Shown here: in pieces, positions 16,828 through 26,043 of the stretch | Layout of the letters: each line of letters begins with the position of its first letter | How positions within the stretch are numbered: the stretch's first letter is position 1 | Source of the DNA: an uncultured Alphaproteobacteria bacterium | Lineage (GTDB): Bacteria; Pseudomonadota; Alphaproteobacteria; RF32; CAG-239 | Assembly (NCBI GenBank): GCA_934248075.1 | Contig: CAKQKH010000008.1 | Location: forward strand, 1 to 51,142 | Length of the DNA stretch: 51,142 nucleotides | Reading direction: 5' to 3' | Notes under the pieces: model-generated | Told to the model about the DNA's origin: nothing | The model's input: the letters and a program-made list of their open reading frames with translations, nothing else | Database searches by the model: none | Translations under genes and position numbers: made by a program

Positions 16828-17991
16828 CTATTTAACCTCCGCCGAACCTGACACCAACTGCGCTTTAACCGGTTGTCCCTGACGAACCTTTTGCAAGCCT
16901 TGAATGATGACTTTGTCATCAGCCTCAAGCCCTGACAACACAATCTGCTTGTCTTCAACAACATCACCCAAAGTTACGCGCTTCTGCTCGGCAATATTGT
17001 CATTGTTTACAACCATGACATAGTTGCCATGCTCATCTTGCGCCAAAGCCGCCTGAGGAACCAGCAAGGCCATTTGCGGCTCTTTTTCTCCAACGCGGAT
17101 ATCCACATAGTTGCCAGGGATAAGCAGGCCATCGTCATTGGTGTATTCGGCATATACGGCGACGGTGGCGGTGTCGGTGTTAACCTCATTGTCGGTAAAA
17201 CGCGACTGCAAATGATTTACCAAAACCGTACCGTTGGAAAGCACCAATTCGGTCTGCAGTTTGGCGCCTTTATCACCATAGAGTTGACGCATATTGAGCA
17301 TATCTTTATCAGTGAGCGAGAAAGCGACGCGAATCGGATTGGTTTGAACAATGCGCGCCAAAGTCTGCGTGGCTGAGGAAACATAGTTGCCCTCGGTAAC
17401 CAACGCTTTGCCAATATGGCCGCTGATGGGAGCTTTTATCTCGGTATAGCCCAAATCAATTTTGGCCAAATCCAAGTTCGCTTTGGCCTGAGCCACCGCG
17501 GCTTTGGCTTGCAAATAAGCGCTCTCGGCGGCATCTAAGGTGGCCTTGGAGGCGTAGTTTTGCTTGCTTAGAGAAGATTGGCGCTTGTAGTCGCGCTCCG
17601 CCCGTACCAAATTGGCCTTGGCGCTGGCAAGCTCAGCCTCGCGCAGATCCACAGTGGCCAAATAGCGCTCCTGCTCAATCACAAACAAAATGTCTCCGGC
17701 ATTGACCTGAGAGCCTTCTTCAAACAAAACTTTTTCAACATATCCGGTAATCTGCGGCTTAAGATTAACGCTGTTTATGGCCTCAACATGACCGATATAG
17801 GTGTTTTTGGGAGCCACATTGCGAGTTTCCAATTCTTGAACCAGCACATATGGCGTGCCGCCTCTCATCATGCCCATGCCGGCCATCGGCGGGGTAAGTC
17901 TAGCCTTGAGAAACCACCCGAAAGCCACACACACACTCAAAATAAGCACGTTTTTGATAATTACGTGTTTTTGTAATTTTCCTACTCGCAT
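16828..17991 (-). CDS. RND membrane fusion protein (AcrA/MexA family)
   Basis: A 387-residue periplasmic adaptor linking the RND pump to an outer-membrane channel. It has an N-terminal membrane anchor (KNVLILSVCVAFGWFLKARL) with no lipobox Cys, then a Met/Gly-rich linker (MAGMGMMRGG). A lipoyl half-motif (GYVEKVLFEEGSQVNAGDILFVI) is followed by an alpha-hairpin rich in Ala/Lys/Gln (about 110-190) and the second lipoyl half (APISGHIGKALVTEGNYV). The start overlaps no SD but lies 1 base after the TetR stop, suggesting translational coupling. It is the middle gene of the TetR-MFP-RND operon. Confidence 0.92.
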   Translation of the reverse strand: MRVGKLQKHVIIKNVLILSVCVAFGWFLKARLTPPMAGMGMMRGGTPYVLVQELETRNVAPKNTYIGHVEAINSVNLKPQITGYVEKVLFEEGSQVNAGDILFVIEQERYLATVDLREAELASAKANLVRAERDYKRQSSLSKQNYASKATLDAAESAYLQAKAAVAQAKANLDLAKIDLGYTEIKAPISGHIGKALVTEGNYVSSATQTLARIVQTNPIRVAFSLTDKDMLNMRQLYGDKGAKLQTELVLSNGTVLVNHLQSRFTDNEVNTDTATVAVYAEYTNDDGLLIPGNYVDIRVGEKEPQMALLVPQAALAQDEHGNYVMVVNNDNIAEQKRVTLGDVVEDKQIVLSGLEADDKVIIQGLQKVRQGQPVKAQLVSGSAEVK

Positions 17992-17992
17992 T

Positions 17993-18613
17993 TTATTTAT
18001 TCTCCACTTTTATGCCATCTAAAATCAAATCCAAAGCCATTAGCACCGTATGACGCAAATTCATAGGATAGTGTTTGGAAACATATGCGTCAGTGATGCC
18101 GCGCCAGGTGCAAGACAACAAAATGGCCAGGTCGTCTATATTAATATCGGCGCTTATTTCTCCACTTTTTTGAATAAAAGTCAATCTTTCTTTGAGCAGA
18201 TTTTGCGGATAATCGGTAATCTCGCGAATCTTTTGACGAACTTGCGAGGTTACCAGCTCTGACCACTCCATTTGAAAAATGATGAAAAATAAAAATTTGC
18301 AAAATCCGGGATCGGTTTCAATCGCCTCGGCACTGCGCGCATAATATTCCCTAAGCTCAGATATAGAGCAGACTTCAGGCCGATCCGGCCAGGTTTTTTG
18401 CTCTTTTTCAGTGAATTTGCGGCGCATCAGCTCCGCCAATAAATCAGTTTTGTTGCGAAAATGCCAATAAACCGCGCCTTTGGTAAGGTTTATGCGCTTG
18501 GCAATCTCATCAAACGTTGTGCGGGCAAAGCCCTTCTCATAAAAAAGTTCCATTGCCGAGTTTAGAATCTCGGTCTTGGTTTGTTCGGCATCTTCTTTGG
18601 TTCGTCTGGCCAT
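17993..18613 (-). CDS. TetR/AcrR-family repressor of the RND operon
   Basis: 206 residues. The N-terminal TetR helix-turn-helix is unmistakable: FYEKGFARTTFDEIAKRINL, then TKGAVYWHFRNKTDLL (residues about 22-65). The rest is the ligand-binding, dimerising helical domain. The start has AGAGGAAC 4 bases upstream. Unlike acrR in enterics it is not divergent but the first gene of the pump operon, so repression would be autogenous: drug binding would release the operator at 18629-18652 and raise repressor and pump together (inference from layout). Confidence 0.93.
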   Translation of the reverse strand: MARRTKEDAEQTKTEILNSAMELFYEKGFARTTFDEIAKRINLTKGAVYWHFRNKTDLLAELMRRKFTEKEQKTWPDRPEVCSISELREYYARSAEAIETDPGFCKFLFFIIFQMEWSELVTSQVRQKIREITDYPQNLLKERLTFIQKSGEISADINIDDLAILLSCTWRGITDAYVSKHYPMNLRHTVLMALDLILDGIKVENK

Positions 18614-18628
18614 TTTAGTTCCTCTTTA

Positions 18629-18652
18629 TACATACTAAACATTAGGTATGTA
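18629..18652. promoter_or_regulatory. AcrR-type operator palindrome
   Basis: A 24-bp element: TACATAC, 10-base spacer, GTATGTA (9-bp arms counting flanking TA). It sits 16 bases upstream of the TetR start and overlaps the likely -10. From memory, the E. coli AcrR operator has the same 7-bp arms and the same 10-base spacing, so direct binding by the adjacent repressor is likely. A further half-site-like GTATGTATA lies near 18704-18712. Confidence 0.75.
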
Positions 18653-18675
18653 TAACAAAGTTTAAGATTTGGCAA
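18649..18675 (-). promoter_or_regulatory. Probable promoter of the TetR-MFP-RND operon
   Basis: Minus strand -35 TTGCCA (18675-18670), 15-base spacer, -10 TATACA (18654-18649). The -10 lies in one arm of the palindrome, as expected for repression by occlusion. The spacer is short, so the assignment is tentative. Confidence 0.45.
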
Positions 18676-18729
18676 ACATTTTCTCAAAAATTTTGAAAAA
18701 TCAGTATGTATAATTTGGGCGCAAGAAAA

Positions 18730-18750
18730 AATATCAGAACGCTGCGTTCT
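18730..18750 (-). terminator. Weak terminator after the HAD/glycogen operon
   Basis: Immediately after the HAD stop: AGAACG (18736-18741) pairs with CGTTCT (18745-18750). On the minus strand it is followed by GATATTTTTT. The stem is short, so efficiency is doubtful. Confidence 0.45.
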
Positions 18751-19383
18751 TTATGGGAAAACGTTTTGCAGGGCGGCGCAGATGTCCGCAAAGCAATAAT
18801 CAGCTTCGGCACAGGGAGCGGAATTTTCCGAAGCAATCAATACCGTAGCTAAACCTGCGGCCTTGGCTTTTTTGATATTGGTGCGGCTGTCTTCAAAAAT
18901 GACGCTGTCTTCCGGCTTGACACCGGCTAAAGCGAAAAACTTGGCAAAGGAGCCGTCATCATATTTGAACTTGTAACCGATGCGGCTGGTGTCAACCACC
19001 TGCTCAAACAGTTCTACCGGCACGCCGATTTGTTTGAGAACATCAGCAACGTGTTTTTGAGTGCTGTCAGTAAAGATGAATTTTCGCTGAGGCAAGCTTT
19101 GCAGACGTTCGGCCAACTTTGGATTTGGCCTGAGCATTCCGACATAGACATCGCAAATGTCTTCTATAAACTCGCCGACCGGAATGCCAAACTCGCTCTC
19201 GACCACATCGGCCTCATATTTGCCCTGAGCGCGAACATCAGACATCAGTTTCTCAACCTGCGGCATAGACAAATTAAGGCGCCGACAAAAAAATTCTTTT
19301 ATCTTTTGGTCAACGTTGTTCTCAACGGCTTGCGAATACGGATACAAAGTGCCGTCTAAATCAAATATCAAATTTTTGAACAT
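18751..19383 (-). CDS. HAD-superfamily phosphatase (pyrimidine 5'-nucleotidase type)
   Basis: 210 residues. HAD motif I is FDLDGTLYP (Asp8 nucleophile, Asp10), motif II FTDST (about 104-107), and motif IV VIFEDSRTNIKKAKAAG. The DLDGTLYP form and the helical cap resemble the SDT1/pyrimidine-nucleotidase and phosphoglycolate-phosphatase-like branch. The start lies 1 base after the malQ stop, so it is translated as the fourth gene of the glycogen operon. The substrate is unknown; a sugar phosphate or nucleotide linked to ADP-/UDP-glucose turnover is a context guess only. Confidence 0.85.
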   Translation of the reverse strand: MFKNLIFDLDGTLYPYSQAVENNVDQKIKEFFCRRLNLSMPQVEKLMSDVRAQGKYEADVVESEFGIPVGEFIEDICDVYVGMLRPNPKLAERLQSLPQRKFIFTDSTQKHVADVLKQIGVPVELFEQVVDTSRIGYKFKYDDGSFAKFFALAGVKPEDSVIFEDSRTNIKKAKAAGLATVLIASENSAPCAEADYCFADICAALQNVFP

Positions 19384-19384
19384 T

Positions 19385-21523
19385 CTATCTCTCTTTTCTG
19401 ATCGCCATCACATTGCGAATATAAGCAGAATCTGCCTCCATATCCTCAAGGTTGACCGGCAGTTTCAGCCGCCAGTTGGGGTGCTTGTCACGATCAGTTC
19501 CGGGAAGATTTTGCTGCTTTTCAACATGCAAAAAGTCTTCCAGCTGCACCAGGACAACCGGCGAAGCCGAGCGGGCAATGTAGCGATGCACCGCCTCTTC
19601 TATGCCTTCAGGATATTTTTCGCCGTAGATATAATTGCCGCTGCGAGGGCGATCCTCAGGCCAAACTCCGGCGGCGTCCAATGAACTAAGCAGCATTCCT
19701 CTGTCGGCTTCTCGCTTGTGATAAGCGTTGGCCTTGTCGGCCTCTGAGGATATCATTCCCAGTTTGAAGGCTTCTTCAATATCATAGCCAAACCACCACA
19801 TTTTGAGCGGCGGCATATCATGCGTGCCGACAGAGGTAAACGCGTTGGTCGGGTAATCATACGGCGCTAAAAATCCGCCCCAGCCGGCGTTGGCGCGCTC
19901 CGCCCACAACACGCTCAGAGAATGAATATTGCGGCTTTGCAGAGTGTCTAAAAAGCCATCGGGAACATTGCCGATGCTTTCGCCGACAATAACGCAACGG
20001 TTGAGCTGGCTCTCCAAAGCCACTATATTGAGCATATCGGCAAAATTATAGTAGATATATGTGCCGTTAGACTGATTATCGGGCAGCATATACAGCCGCA
20101 TCAGGCTCATGACGTGATCTATGCGCAACGCACCGGCGCCCTGCATATTGGCACGCAAAATTTTGATAAACGGCTCATAGCCAAAATCCTTGAGTTTTTC
20201 GGGCGAAAAAGCTCCCAAACCCCAGCTTTGTCCGCATGGGAAAAAGGCATCTGGCGGCGCGCCGGCGCCAACTCCGGGGATAAATAATTCGGCATTACCC
20301 CAATATTCGGCGCTGTCTTTGCCGACACCAACGGCCAAATCACGATAAAGACCGATTTTAAGCCCCAAATCATCTACTAAATTTTTGACTTTTCTAAACT
20401 GACGATCCGCCTCAAACTGCATAAATTTGAAAAATTCAATTCGTGATTGGTGAGAATCCGCAAAGTCCAAAATGCCGCTGCCTGCAGGCGTGCGATATTC
20501 TTCCGGCCAGGCCATCCACCCGCCCCAAACTTTTTGGCACTCATCTTCATACAAAGTCTGAAACAACGCCAGCCGATCCAAATCTTGACCTCGCTCGCCG
20601 CAGAATTTGTCAAAAGCGCGCCGACGAGAAGAATTACCGCCATCAAGAAAACGCTTGAAACATTTTTCCAGCATTTTGATCTTGAGAGGATATACCTTGT
20701 TATATTGAATCAGCTCGCCGCTACGAACCTCCGCCAGCACTCCCTCAATCAACTGCTTGTCTTGTTCGACAAATTCAGGAACGGCCTCAACGTCTATATA
20801 AATCGGATTCAGAAACAAACGACTGATAGACTGATACGGACTGGCGTTTTCGGGAAAATCATGACACAGGACATTGAGCGGATTAAGCCCGATAATTGAA
20901 GCTCCGCAACGAGCGCACATTTTGACCAAATCGGCCAAATCGGTAAAATCGCCGACGCCCCAGTTGCGCTTGCTCCGGACAGAATAAAGCTGCACGGCGT
21001 AACCCCACAGGCGCTGATCCGGTCCGGCGGCCTCAAAACAGCGCTCCGGCGCCACCGCCAAACGCGATTTGCAGTTTTTGTCGCCAAAGCGGACATTCAG
21101 TTCATAATAGCCGATATCTAACGGAGTGGTTATGACATATGTATATTTGACTAATGTTTGACCACCAAGCTGATAAGACATCGGCTCGCGGCCCTCCTCC
21201 ATGAGAACCGACTGAACCTGATGACGGCTGTCTTTAATCAGCACCGAATCCAGACGCCGGCCTTGCGGCAACACCACATCAAATGTTATATTGTCCTGCC
21301 GACAAACATAAATCGGCTGTAAAGTATCTTGCCAACGGCGCTCCTCCAGCTTGCGAAGCGATGAGGCAATCTCGTCATCAGTGGCGCACGGATACCCCAA
21401 AGCCGCGGCAAAAGCGCGTATGACATCAGGGCTGACGGCGTATGTTTTTTGGGTGAGGCCGGCATCGGTAAAAGTGGTGGCAATTCCAAGCGCGGAGGCT
21501 AATAAATCTAAATTTGCGGACAT
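19385..21523 (-). CDS. malQ: MalQ, 4-alpha-glucanotransferase (GH77)
   Basis: A cytoplasmic amylomaltase that moves glucan chains between maltodextrins and frees glucose. 712 residues, with the long N-terminal beta-domain of enterobacterial-type MalQ (residues 1 to about 165), then the GH77 barrel. Nucleophile Asp469 lies in LRIDHVMSL, acid/base Glu515 in VGESIGNVP, and there is a GTHDMPP motif near 568. SD AAAAGGA is 7 bases upstream of the ATG. It lies between glgX (12-base gap) and the HAD gene (1-base gap). With GlgX it would process limit dextrins from glycogen breakdown. Confidence 0.95.
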   Translation of the reverse strand: MSANLDLLASALGIATTFTDAGLTQKTYAVSPDVIRAFAAALGYPCATDDEIASSLRKLEERRWQDTLQPIYVCRQDNITFDVVLPQGRRLDSVLIKDSRHQVQSVLMEEGREPMSYQLGGQTLVKYTYVITTPLDIGYYELNVRFGDKNCKSRLAVAPERCFEAAGPDQRLWGYAVQLYSVRSKRNWGVGDFTDLADLVKMCARCGASIIGLNPLNVLCHDFPENASPYQSISRLFLNPIYIDVEAVPEFVEQDKQLIEGVLAEVRSGELIQYNKVYPLKIKMLEKCFKRFLDGGNSSRRRAFDKFCGERGQDLDRLALFQTLYEDECQKVWGGWMAWPEEYRTPAGSGILDFADSHQSRIEFFKFMQFEADRQFRKVKNLVDDLGLKIGLYRDLAVGVGKDSAEYWGNAELFIPGVGAGAPPDAFFPCGQSWGLGAFSPEKLKDFGYEPFIKILRANMQGAGALRIDHVMSLMRLYMLPDNQSNGTYIYYNFADMLNIVALESQLNRCVIVGESIGNVPDGFLDTLQSRNIHSLSVLWAERANAGWGGFLAPYDYPTNAFTSVGTHDMPPLKMWWFGYDIEEAFKLGMISSEADKANAYHKREADRGMLLSSLDAAGVWPEDRPRSGNYIYGEKYPEGIEEAVHRYIARSASPVVLVQLEDFLHVEKQQNLPGTDRDKHPNWRLKLPVNLEDMEADSAYIRNVMAIRKER

Positions 21524-21535
21524 GAAAAAATCCTT

Positions 21536-23614
21536 TTATTTTTTTATCTCAAAAACCAAAACACTCCAAGCCGGAACCTTGATAGTATCACCGGAGGCGG
21601 CGTTTATGAATTTACCGTCATTGGCGCTGCTGTCCAAAACCTGATTCCAATGCAAATTGGTTGGCAACTGCGGCAATTTCCAATTAACTTCTTTAAAGTT
21701 GGCGTTAAAAATAATCAGCACAAAGCGATTGCCGTTATAAACACAGGCCGCCAGCGCCCGACGCTCGGGATTGTGCCACTCGCCGGCCTCAAACTCTTTG
21801 CCGTTTTCGACGTACCAAGTGATGTCTTTGTATCCGCTCTTGTCTATCGGTTTGCCGGTAAAAAACTTGTTGCGATCAAATATTCGGAGCTTTTTGCGCA
21901 GACGAATAACATGACGGACAAACGAGGCGAAATGTTTATGCTCCTCTGTAACGCCCTCCCAGGTTATCCAGGTCAGAGCGTTGTCCTGACAATAGGGGTT
22001 GTTGTTGCCCATTTGTGTGTGCATAAGCTCATCTCCGGCCGTGATCATCGGAGTGCCGAAAGAAAGCAACAAAGTACTGAGCATGGAGCGGGCGCGCAAC
22101 AAACGATTGTCGGTTATTACTTTGCTGTCGCTCTCGCCTTCGGCTCCGGAATTCCAACTCCAATTGGAATCGGTGCCGTCTTTGTTGTTTTCACCGTTGC
22201 TCAAATTGTGCTTTTGATTGTAACCGGTCAGATCATGCAGACAGAATCCATCGTGAGCGGTGATAAAATTAACACTGGCCCAAATGTCTCGGTTATTGTA
22301 GTTAAACACATCACTGGAACCGGAAATGCGACTGGCGAATTCAGCTATCTGGCCGGTATCTCCTTTCCAAAAACGACGAACGTTGTCGCGGTATTTGTCA
22401 TTCCACTCAGCCCAACCAGGAAGAAAAGCCCCAACCTGATAGCCGCCATAACCAATATCCCACGGCTCGGCTATGAGTTTGACATTACGCAAAACCGGAT
22501 CTTGCGCAACCGCATACATAAAACCGCTTTGCTGTGTGAATGACATATGCTGACGCGACAATGTCGGAGCAAGATCAAAACGAAAACCGTCAACGTGCAT
22601 TTCCTGCACCCAATAACGCAAAGAATCCATAACCAAGCGCAAAACTTGCGGGTTTTGAACATTAAAAGAAGCGCCGCAACCGGTGGAATCGTAATAATAA
22701 CGTTTGTTATCAGGATTTAGAGTGTAATAAGAACTGTTATCAATGCCGCGATAACACAAGGTCGGCCCCAAATGATTGCCCTCGCCGGTATGATTATAAA
22801 CCACATCCAGCAAGACCTCCAGACCGTGACGATGCATGGTTTTGACCATGTCTTTAATCTCGTTGAGATTATTACCCGACAAATAGGATTGTTCCGGTGC
22901 GAAAAAACTAAAGCTCTCATAGCCCCAATAATTGTCGGTAACATATCCTTTTTTGTGGCGGTTGCCGAAGAAAGCGTGAATCGGCAAAAACTCCACCGCG
23001 GTAACCCCAAGCCATTTGATGTAATTGATAACCGAACTATGGGCAAATCCGGCGAAAGTGCCGCGCTTGGCATCAGGCACCGAGGGCTGAAGCATGGTGT
23101 AGCCGCGCAACTGAGTTTCATAGATAACACTGTCTTCGAACTTGTGCGCCGGCCTGACATCGCCGCTCCAATCATAGGAGTCATCAACCACAACCGACTT
23201 GGGAACATAAGGCGCGGAATCCAGCTCGCTGAAAGATAAATCTTTTTCCGCGCTATCTACGTCATAACCAAAAATAGCCTTGTTCCAAATCAGTTTGCCC
23301 ACCAGCTTTTTGCCATAGGGATCAATCAATAATTTATTGGGATTAAAACGCAGGCCTTCAGCAGGATTGTAGGGGCCATAAACGCGATAGCCGTAAACCA
23401 AATCCGGCTTGGCACCCTCAAGATAAATATGCCAAATGCTATTGTCATTAACGCTTATCTCATAGCGCTCCAATTCTTCGGCGCCGGACTTGTCAAAAAT
23501 ACACAGCTCAACTTTTTCGGCATGAGCCGAAAACAGGGCAAAGTTCACGCCCTTTCCGTCATAGGTTGCACCAAGAGGAAAGGTATTTCCGTTTGCAATT
23601 TTGAACTCTGCCAT
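21536..23614 (-). CDS. glgX: GlgX, glycogen debranching enzyme (GH13)
   Basis: 692 residues. It has an N-terminal CBM48-like domain (NTFPLGATYDGKGVNFALFS onward), then a GH13 barrel with DVVYNHTGEG (270 onward), GFRFDLAP with nucleophile Asp347, IAEPWD with acid/base Glu383, and TAHDGFCLHD. This is the isoamylase/GlgX type, which hydrolyses alpha-1,6 branches of phosphorylase limit dextrins in the cytoplasm. SD CAGGATG is 4 bases upstream. It lies 12 bases after the glgB stop. The long insert ENNKDGTDSNWSWNSGAEGE is typical of the family. Confidence 0.95.
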   Translation of the reverse strand: MAEFKIANGNTFPLGATYDGKGVNFALFSAHAEKVELCIFDKSGAEELERYEISVNDNSIWHIYLEGAKPDLVYGYRVYGPYNPAEGLRFNPNKLLIDPYGKKLVGKLIWNKAIFGYDVDSAEKDLSFSELDSAPYVPKSVVVDDSYDWSGDVRPAHKFEDSVIYETQLRGYTMLQPSVPDAKRGTFAGFAHSSVINYIKWLGVTAVEFLPIHAFFGNRHKKGYVTDNYWGYESFSFFAPEQSYLSGNNLNEIKDMVKTMHRHGLEVLLDVVYNHTGEGNHLGPTLCYRGIDNSSYYTLNPDNKRYYYDSTGCGASFNVQNPQVLRLVMDSLRYWVQEMHVDGFRFDLAPTLSRQHMSFTQQSGFMYAVAQDPVLRNVKLIAEPWDIGYGGYQVGAFLPGWAEWNDKYRDNVRRFWKGDTGQIAEFASRISGSSDVFNYNNRDIWASVNFITAHDGFCLHDLTGYNQKHNLSNGENNKDGTDSNWSWNSGAEGESDSKVITDNRLLRARSMLSTLLLSFGTPMITAGDELMHTQMGNNNPYCQDNALTWITWEGVTEEHKHFASFVRHVIRLRKKLRIFDRNKFFTGKPIDKSGYKDITWYVENGKEFEAGEWHNPERRALAACVYNGNRFVLIIFNANFKEVNWKLPQLPTNLHWNQVLDSSANDGKFINAASGDTIKVPAWSVLVFEIKK

Positions 23615-23626
23615 ATTTCATCCTGA

Positions 23627-25819
23627 CTATCTTATTGGTTTAATTACAATGGTGGACAACGGCGGCAAACGCAACTCCATCGAATAGGGTTTGTTGTTCC
23701 ACTCGCCCTCATGAGCCTGCATGAAGCCCTCGTTTTTAACCCCACTGCCCCAGTAGTTTACATCATCACTGTTAAAGATTTCTTGATAACGACAATTTTC
23801 CGGAACGCCAATGCGATAATTCTCTCTGACCACCGGTGTGAAGTTGGAAATGGCAATCAGATAATCTCCCGGCTCATAACCTTTGCGCATGTAGGAAATC
23901 ACGCTGTCATCGGAGTTGGAATGATCGATCCACTCGAAACCGCGGTAGTCAAAATCCTGTTGGTACAACGGCGGATTGCCTTTGTACATAAGGTTCAGAT
24001 CACGAACGCAGTTTTGCATGCCTTTGTACATCGGATAATCCAGCAAAAACCAGCGCAGTCCCTCCTCGGAATTCCACTCCCAGTCCTGACCGAACTCACA
24101 ACCCATGAACAAAAGTTTTTTGCCGGGGTGGGTGTACATAAAGCCGTAATAAGCTCTGAGGTTGGCAAATTTTTGCCACTCGTCGCCGGGCATTTTGGAA
24201 AGCATGGAGCCTTTGCCGTGGACAACCTCATCATGAGAAATCGGCAAAATAAAGTTCTCATTAAAAGCGTACAACAAACCAAAAGTCAGCATACCATGAT
24301 GATATTTGCGGTGAATCGGATCATGAGAAATATACTTCAAGGTGTCATTCATCCAACCCATATTCCATTTGTAGCCAAAGCCCAAACCGCCCATGGAAGT
24401 CGGACGAGAAACCATTGGCCAGGCGGTTGACTCTTCGGCAATGGTAACCGCGCCTTTAACCTCGGAATACGCAAGCTCATTCATACGGCGCAAGAAGGCA
24501 ATCGCTTCAATATTTTCATTGCCGCCGTATATGTTGGGAATCCACTCGCCGTTTTTGCGAGAATAGTCCAAATACAACATTGAGGCAACCGCATCTACAC
24601 GCAAGCCGTCAATATGATATTCTTTGAGCCAATATACCGCGTTGGCACACAGATAATTCATAACCTCAGTGCGGCCGTAGTTATAAATTTTGGTCCCCCA
24701 GTCAGTATGCTCGCCCTTGCGAGGATCGGCGTGTTCATAAAGGTGAGTGCCGTCAAACTCGTTGAGGCCGTGTCCGTCTTTGGGGAAATGCGCCGGAACC
24801 CAATCCATAATCACGGCAATGCCGGCCTGATGAAATTTATCTATCAAATAGCGCAAGTCATCGGGAGTGCCGAAACGACTGGTGGGAGCAAACATACCGA
24901 TAACCTGATAGCCCCAGGAACTATCCAACGGATGCTCGGCCAGCGGCAAAAACTCCACGTGGGTAAAGCCCATGTTCATAACATAGGGAATCAGGGTATC
25001 TGCCAGTTCGCGATAGGTCATATATTCATTGTTGTCTTTGCGGCGCCATGATCCCAAATGCACCTCATAAATCGACATCGGTTTGTCAAAAGAATTGTGT
25101 TCTTCGCGATAGTCCATCCAGTTTTTATCATTCCAATCATAGTGATTGATGTCATAAACTATGGAGGCGGTATTGGGTCTTTTTTCGGAATAAAAGGCCA
25201 TGGGATCGGCCTTGACCAGAATGGAGCCGTCTTGTGTCTTTATCTCATATTTATACAACTCGCCCTCGTGAATTCCGGGAATAAAAATATCCCACACGCC
25301 GCAAGTCGGATGTTTGCGCATGACACTGACGCGGCCGTCCCAATTATTGAAACCGCCAACCACGCTGACACGTTTGGCATTGGGAGCCCACACCGCAAAA
25401 CTGACACCCAAAACGCCATTTAATTCCAACGGGTGCGCGCCAAGTTTTTTGTATATGTTGAGGTGTTTGCCCTCTGCCAAAAGATAGACATCCATGTCTC
25501 CGAGAATGGAAGGAAAACGATAGGGATCGTCAGCCTCATAAGTTACGCCCATATCATTTTCAATACGGAATTTATAGGCGAAATTTTCGATTTTTCCGAG
25601 GTTGATTTGATAAAAACCGCGCTCATCAATTTTGGTCATAAACCCAAGAGAATCACCTTGCGCATTTAGCAACTCAACTTTGTTGGTGTGAGGCTGATAA
25701 GTGCGGATAAAAACTTCTTTGCTACCTTTGTCTTTATGAATGCCGAGCACCGCAAAAACATTGCCGTGATCACCATCTATAACAGCTTCCAGTTCTTCTT
25801 TTGATAATAAGTTTTCCAT
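23627..25819 (-). CDS. glgB: GlgB, 1,4-alpha-glucan branching enzyme (GH13_9)
   Basis: 730 residues, as E. coli GlgB. There are two N-terminal CBM48-like domains (the first about 11-110, the second with FAVWAPNAKRVSVVGGFNNWDG at 141-162), then the catalytic barrel: DWVPAHFPKD, GLRVDAVASMLYLDYSR with nucleophile Asp409, AEEST with Glu462, and LPISHDEVVHG. It forms alpha-1,6 branches during glycogen synthesis. The start is ATG 25819, with AAGGAA 8 bases upstream; an in-frame ATG at 25846 lies upstream of that SD and is unlikely. It is the first gene of glgB-glgX-malQ-HAD. glgA and glgC are not in the window. Confidence 0.96.
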   Translation of the reverse strand: MENLLSKEELEAVIDGDHGNVFAVLGIHKDKGSKEVFIRTYQPHTNKVELLNAQGDSLGFMTKIDERGFYQINLGKIENFAYKFRIENDMGVTYEADDPYRFPSILGDMDVYLLAEGKHLNIYKKLGAHPLELNGVLGVSFAVWAPNAKRVSVVGGFNNWDGRVSVMRKHPTCGVWDIFIPGIHEGELYKYEIKTQDGSILVKADPMAFYSEKRPNTASIVYDINHYDWNDKNWMDYREEHNSFDKPMSIYEVHLGSWRRKDNNEYMTYRELADTLIPYVMNMGFTHVEFLPLAEHPLDSSWGYQVIGMFAPTSRFGTPDDLRYLIDKFHQAGIAVIMDWVPAHFPKDGHGLNEFDGTHLYEHADPRKGEHTDWGTKIYNYGRTEVMNYLCANAVYWLKEYHIDGLRVDAVASMLYLDYSRKNGEWIPNIYGGNENIEAIAFLRRMNELAYSEVKGAVTIAEESTAWPMVSRPTSMGGLGFGYKWNMGWMNDTLKYISHDPIHRKYHHGMLTFGLLYAFNENFILPISHDEVVHGKGSMLSKMPGDEWQKFANLRAYYGFMYTHPGKKLLFMGCEFGQDWEWNSEEGLRWFLLDYPMYKGMQNCVRDLNLMYKGNPPLYQQDFDYRGFEWIDHSNSDDSVISYMRKGYEPGDYLIAISNFTPVVRENYRIGVPENCRYQEIFNSDDVNYWGSGVKNEGFMQAHEGEWNNKPYSMELRLPPLSTIVIKPIR

Positions 25820-25887
25820 CTGTGATTTCCTTAAAATTAACAACATAATTGAAGCATTTTATTTTCAAAAAACACCTGATTAAATTA

Positions 25888-25916
25888 TCTATAAATTCTT
25901 ATAATTTTAAATGCAA
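25888..25916 (-). promoter_or_regulatory. Candidate sigma-70 promoter of the glgB operon
   Basis: Minus strand TTGCAT (25916-25911), 17-base spacer, TATAGA (25893-25888), about 70 bases before the glgB ATG in a very AT-rich intergenic stretch. Confidence 0.5.
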
Positions 25917-25976
25917 GCTTTTTAAGGTAACAATCAGAAAATATTTCATATAAAAAACATTTTGTTGCATTTGTTG

Positions 25977-26004
25977 TTGACGGATTAAATTTTGATTGTA
26001 TATT
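25977..26004 (+). promoter_or_regulatory. Sigma-70 promoter of the DUF2934 gene
   Basis: TTGACG (25977-25982), 16-base spacer, TATATT (25999-26004). It is close to consensus and 40 bases before the ATG at 26044. Confidence 0.65.
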
Positions 26005-26043
26005 AATTAGTGTTTACCGAACTTTTATTTGGAGTTATTGATT

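Noticed and set aside
21650..22543. Plus-strand open frame of 297 codons inside glgX
   Set aside because: Antisense to all GlgX catalytic motifs; no SD or plausible domain.
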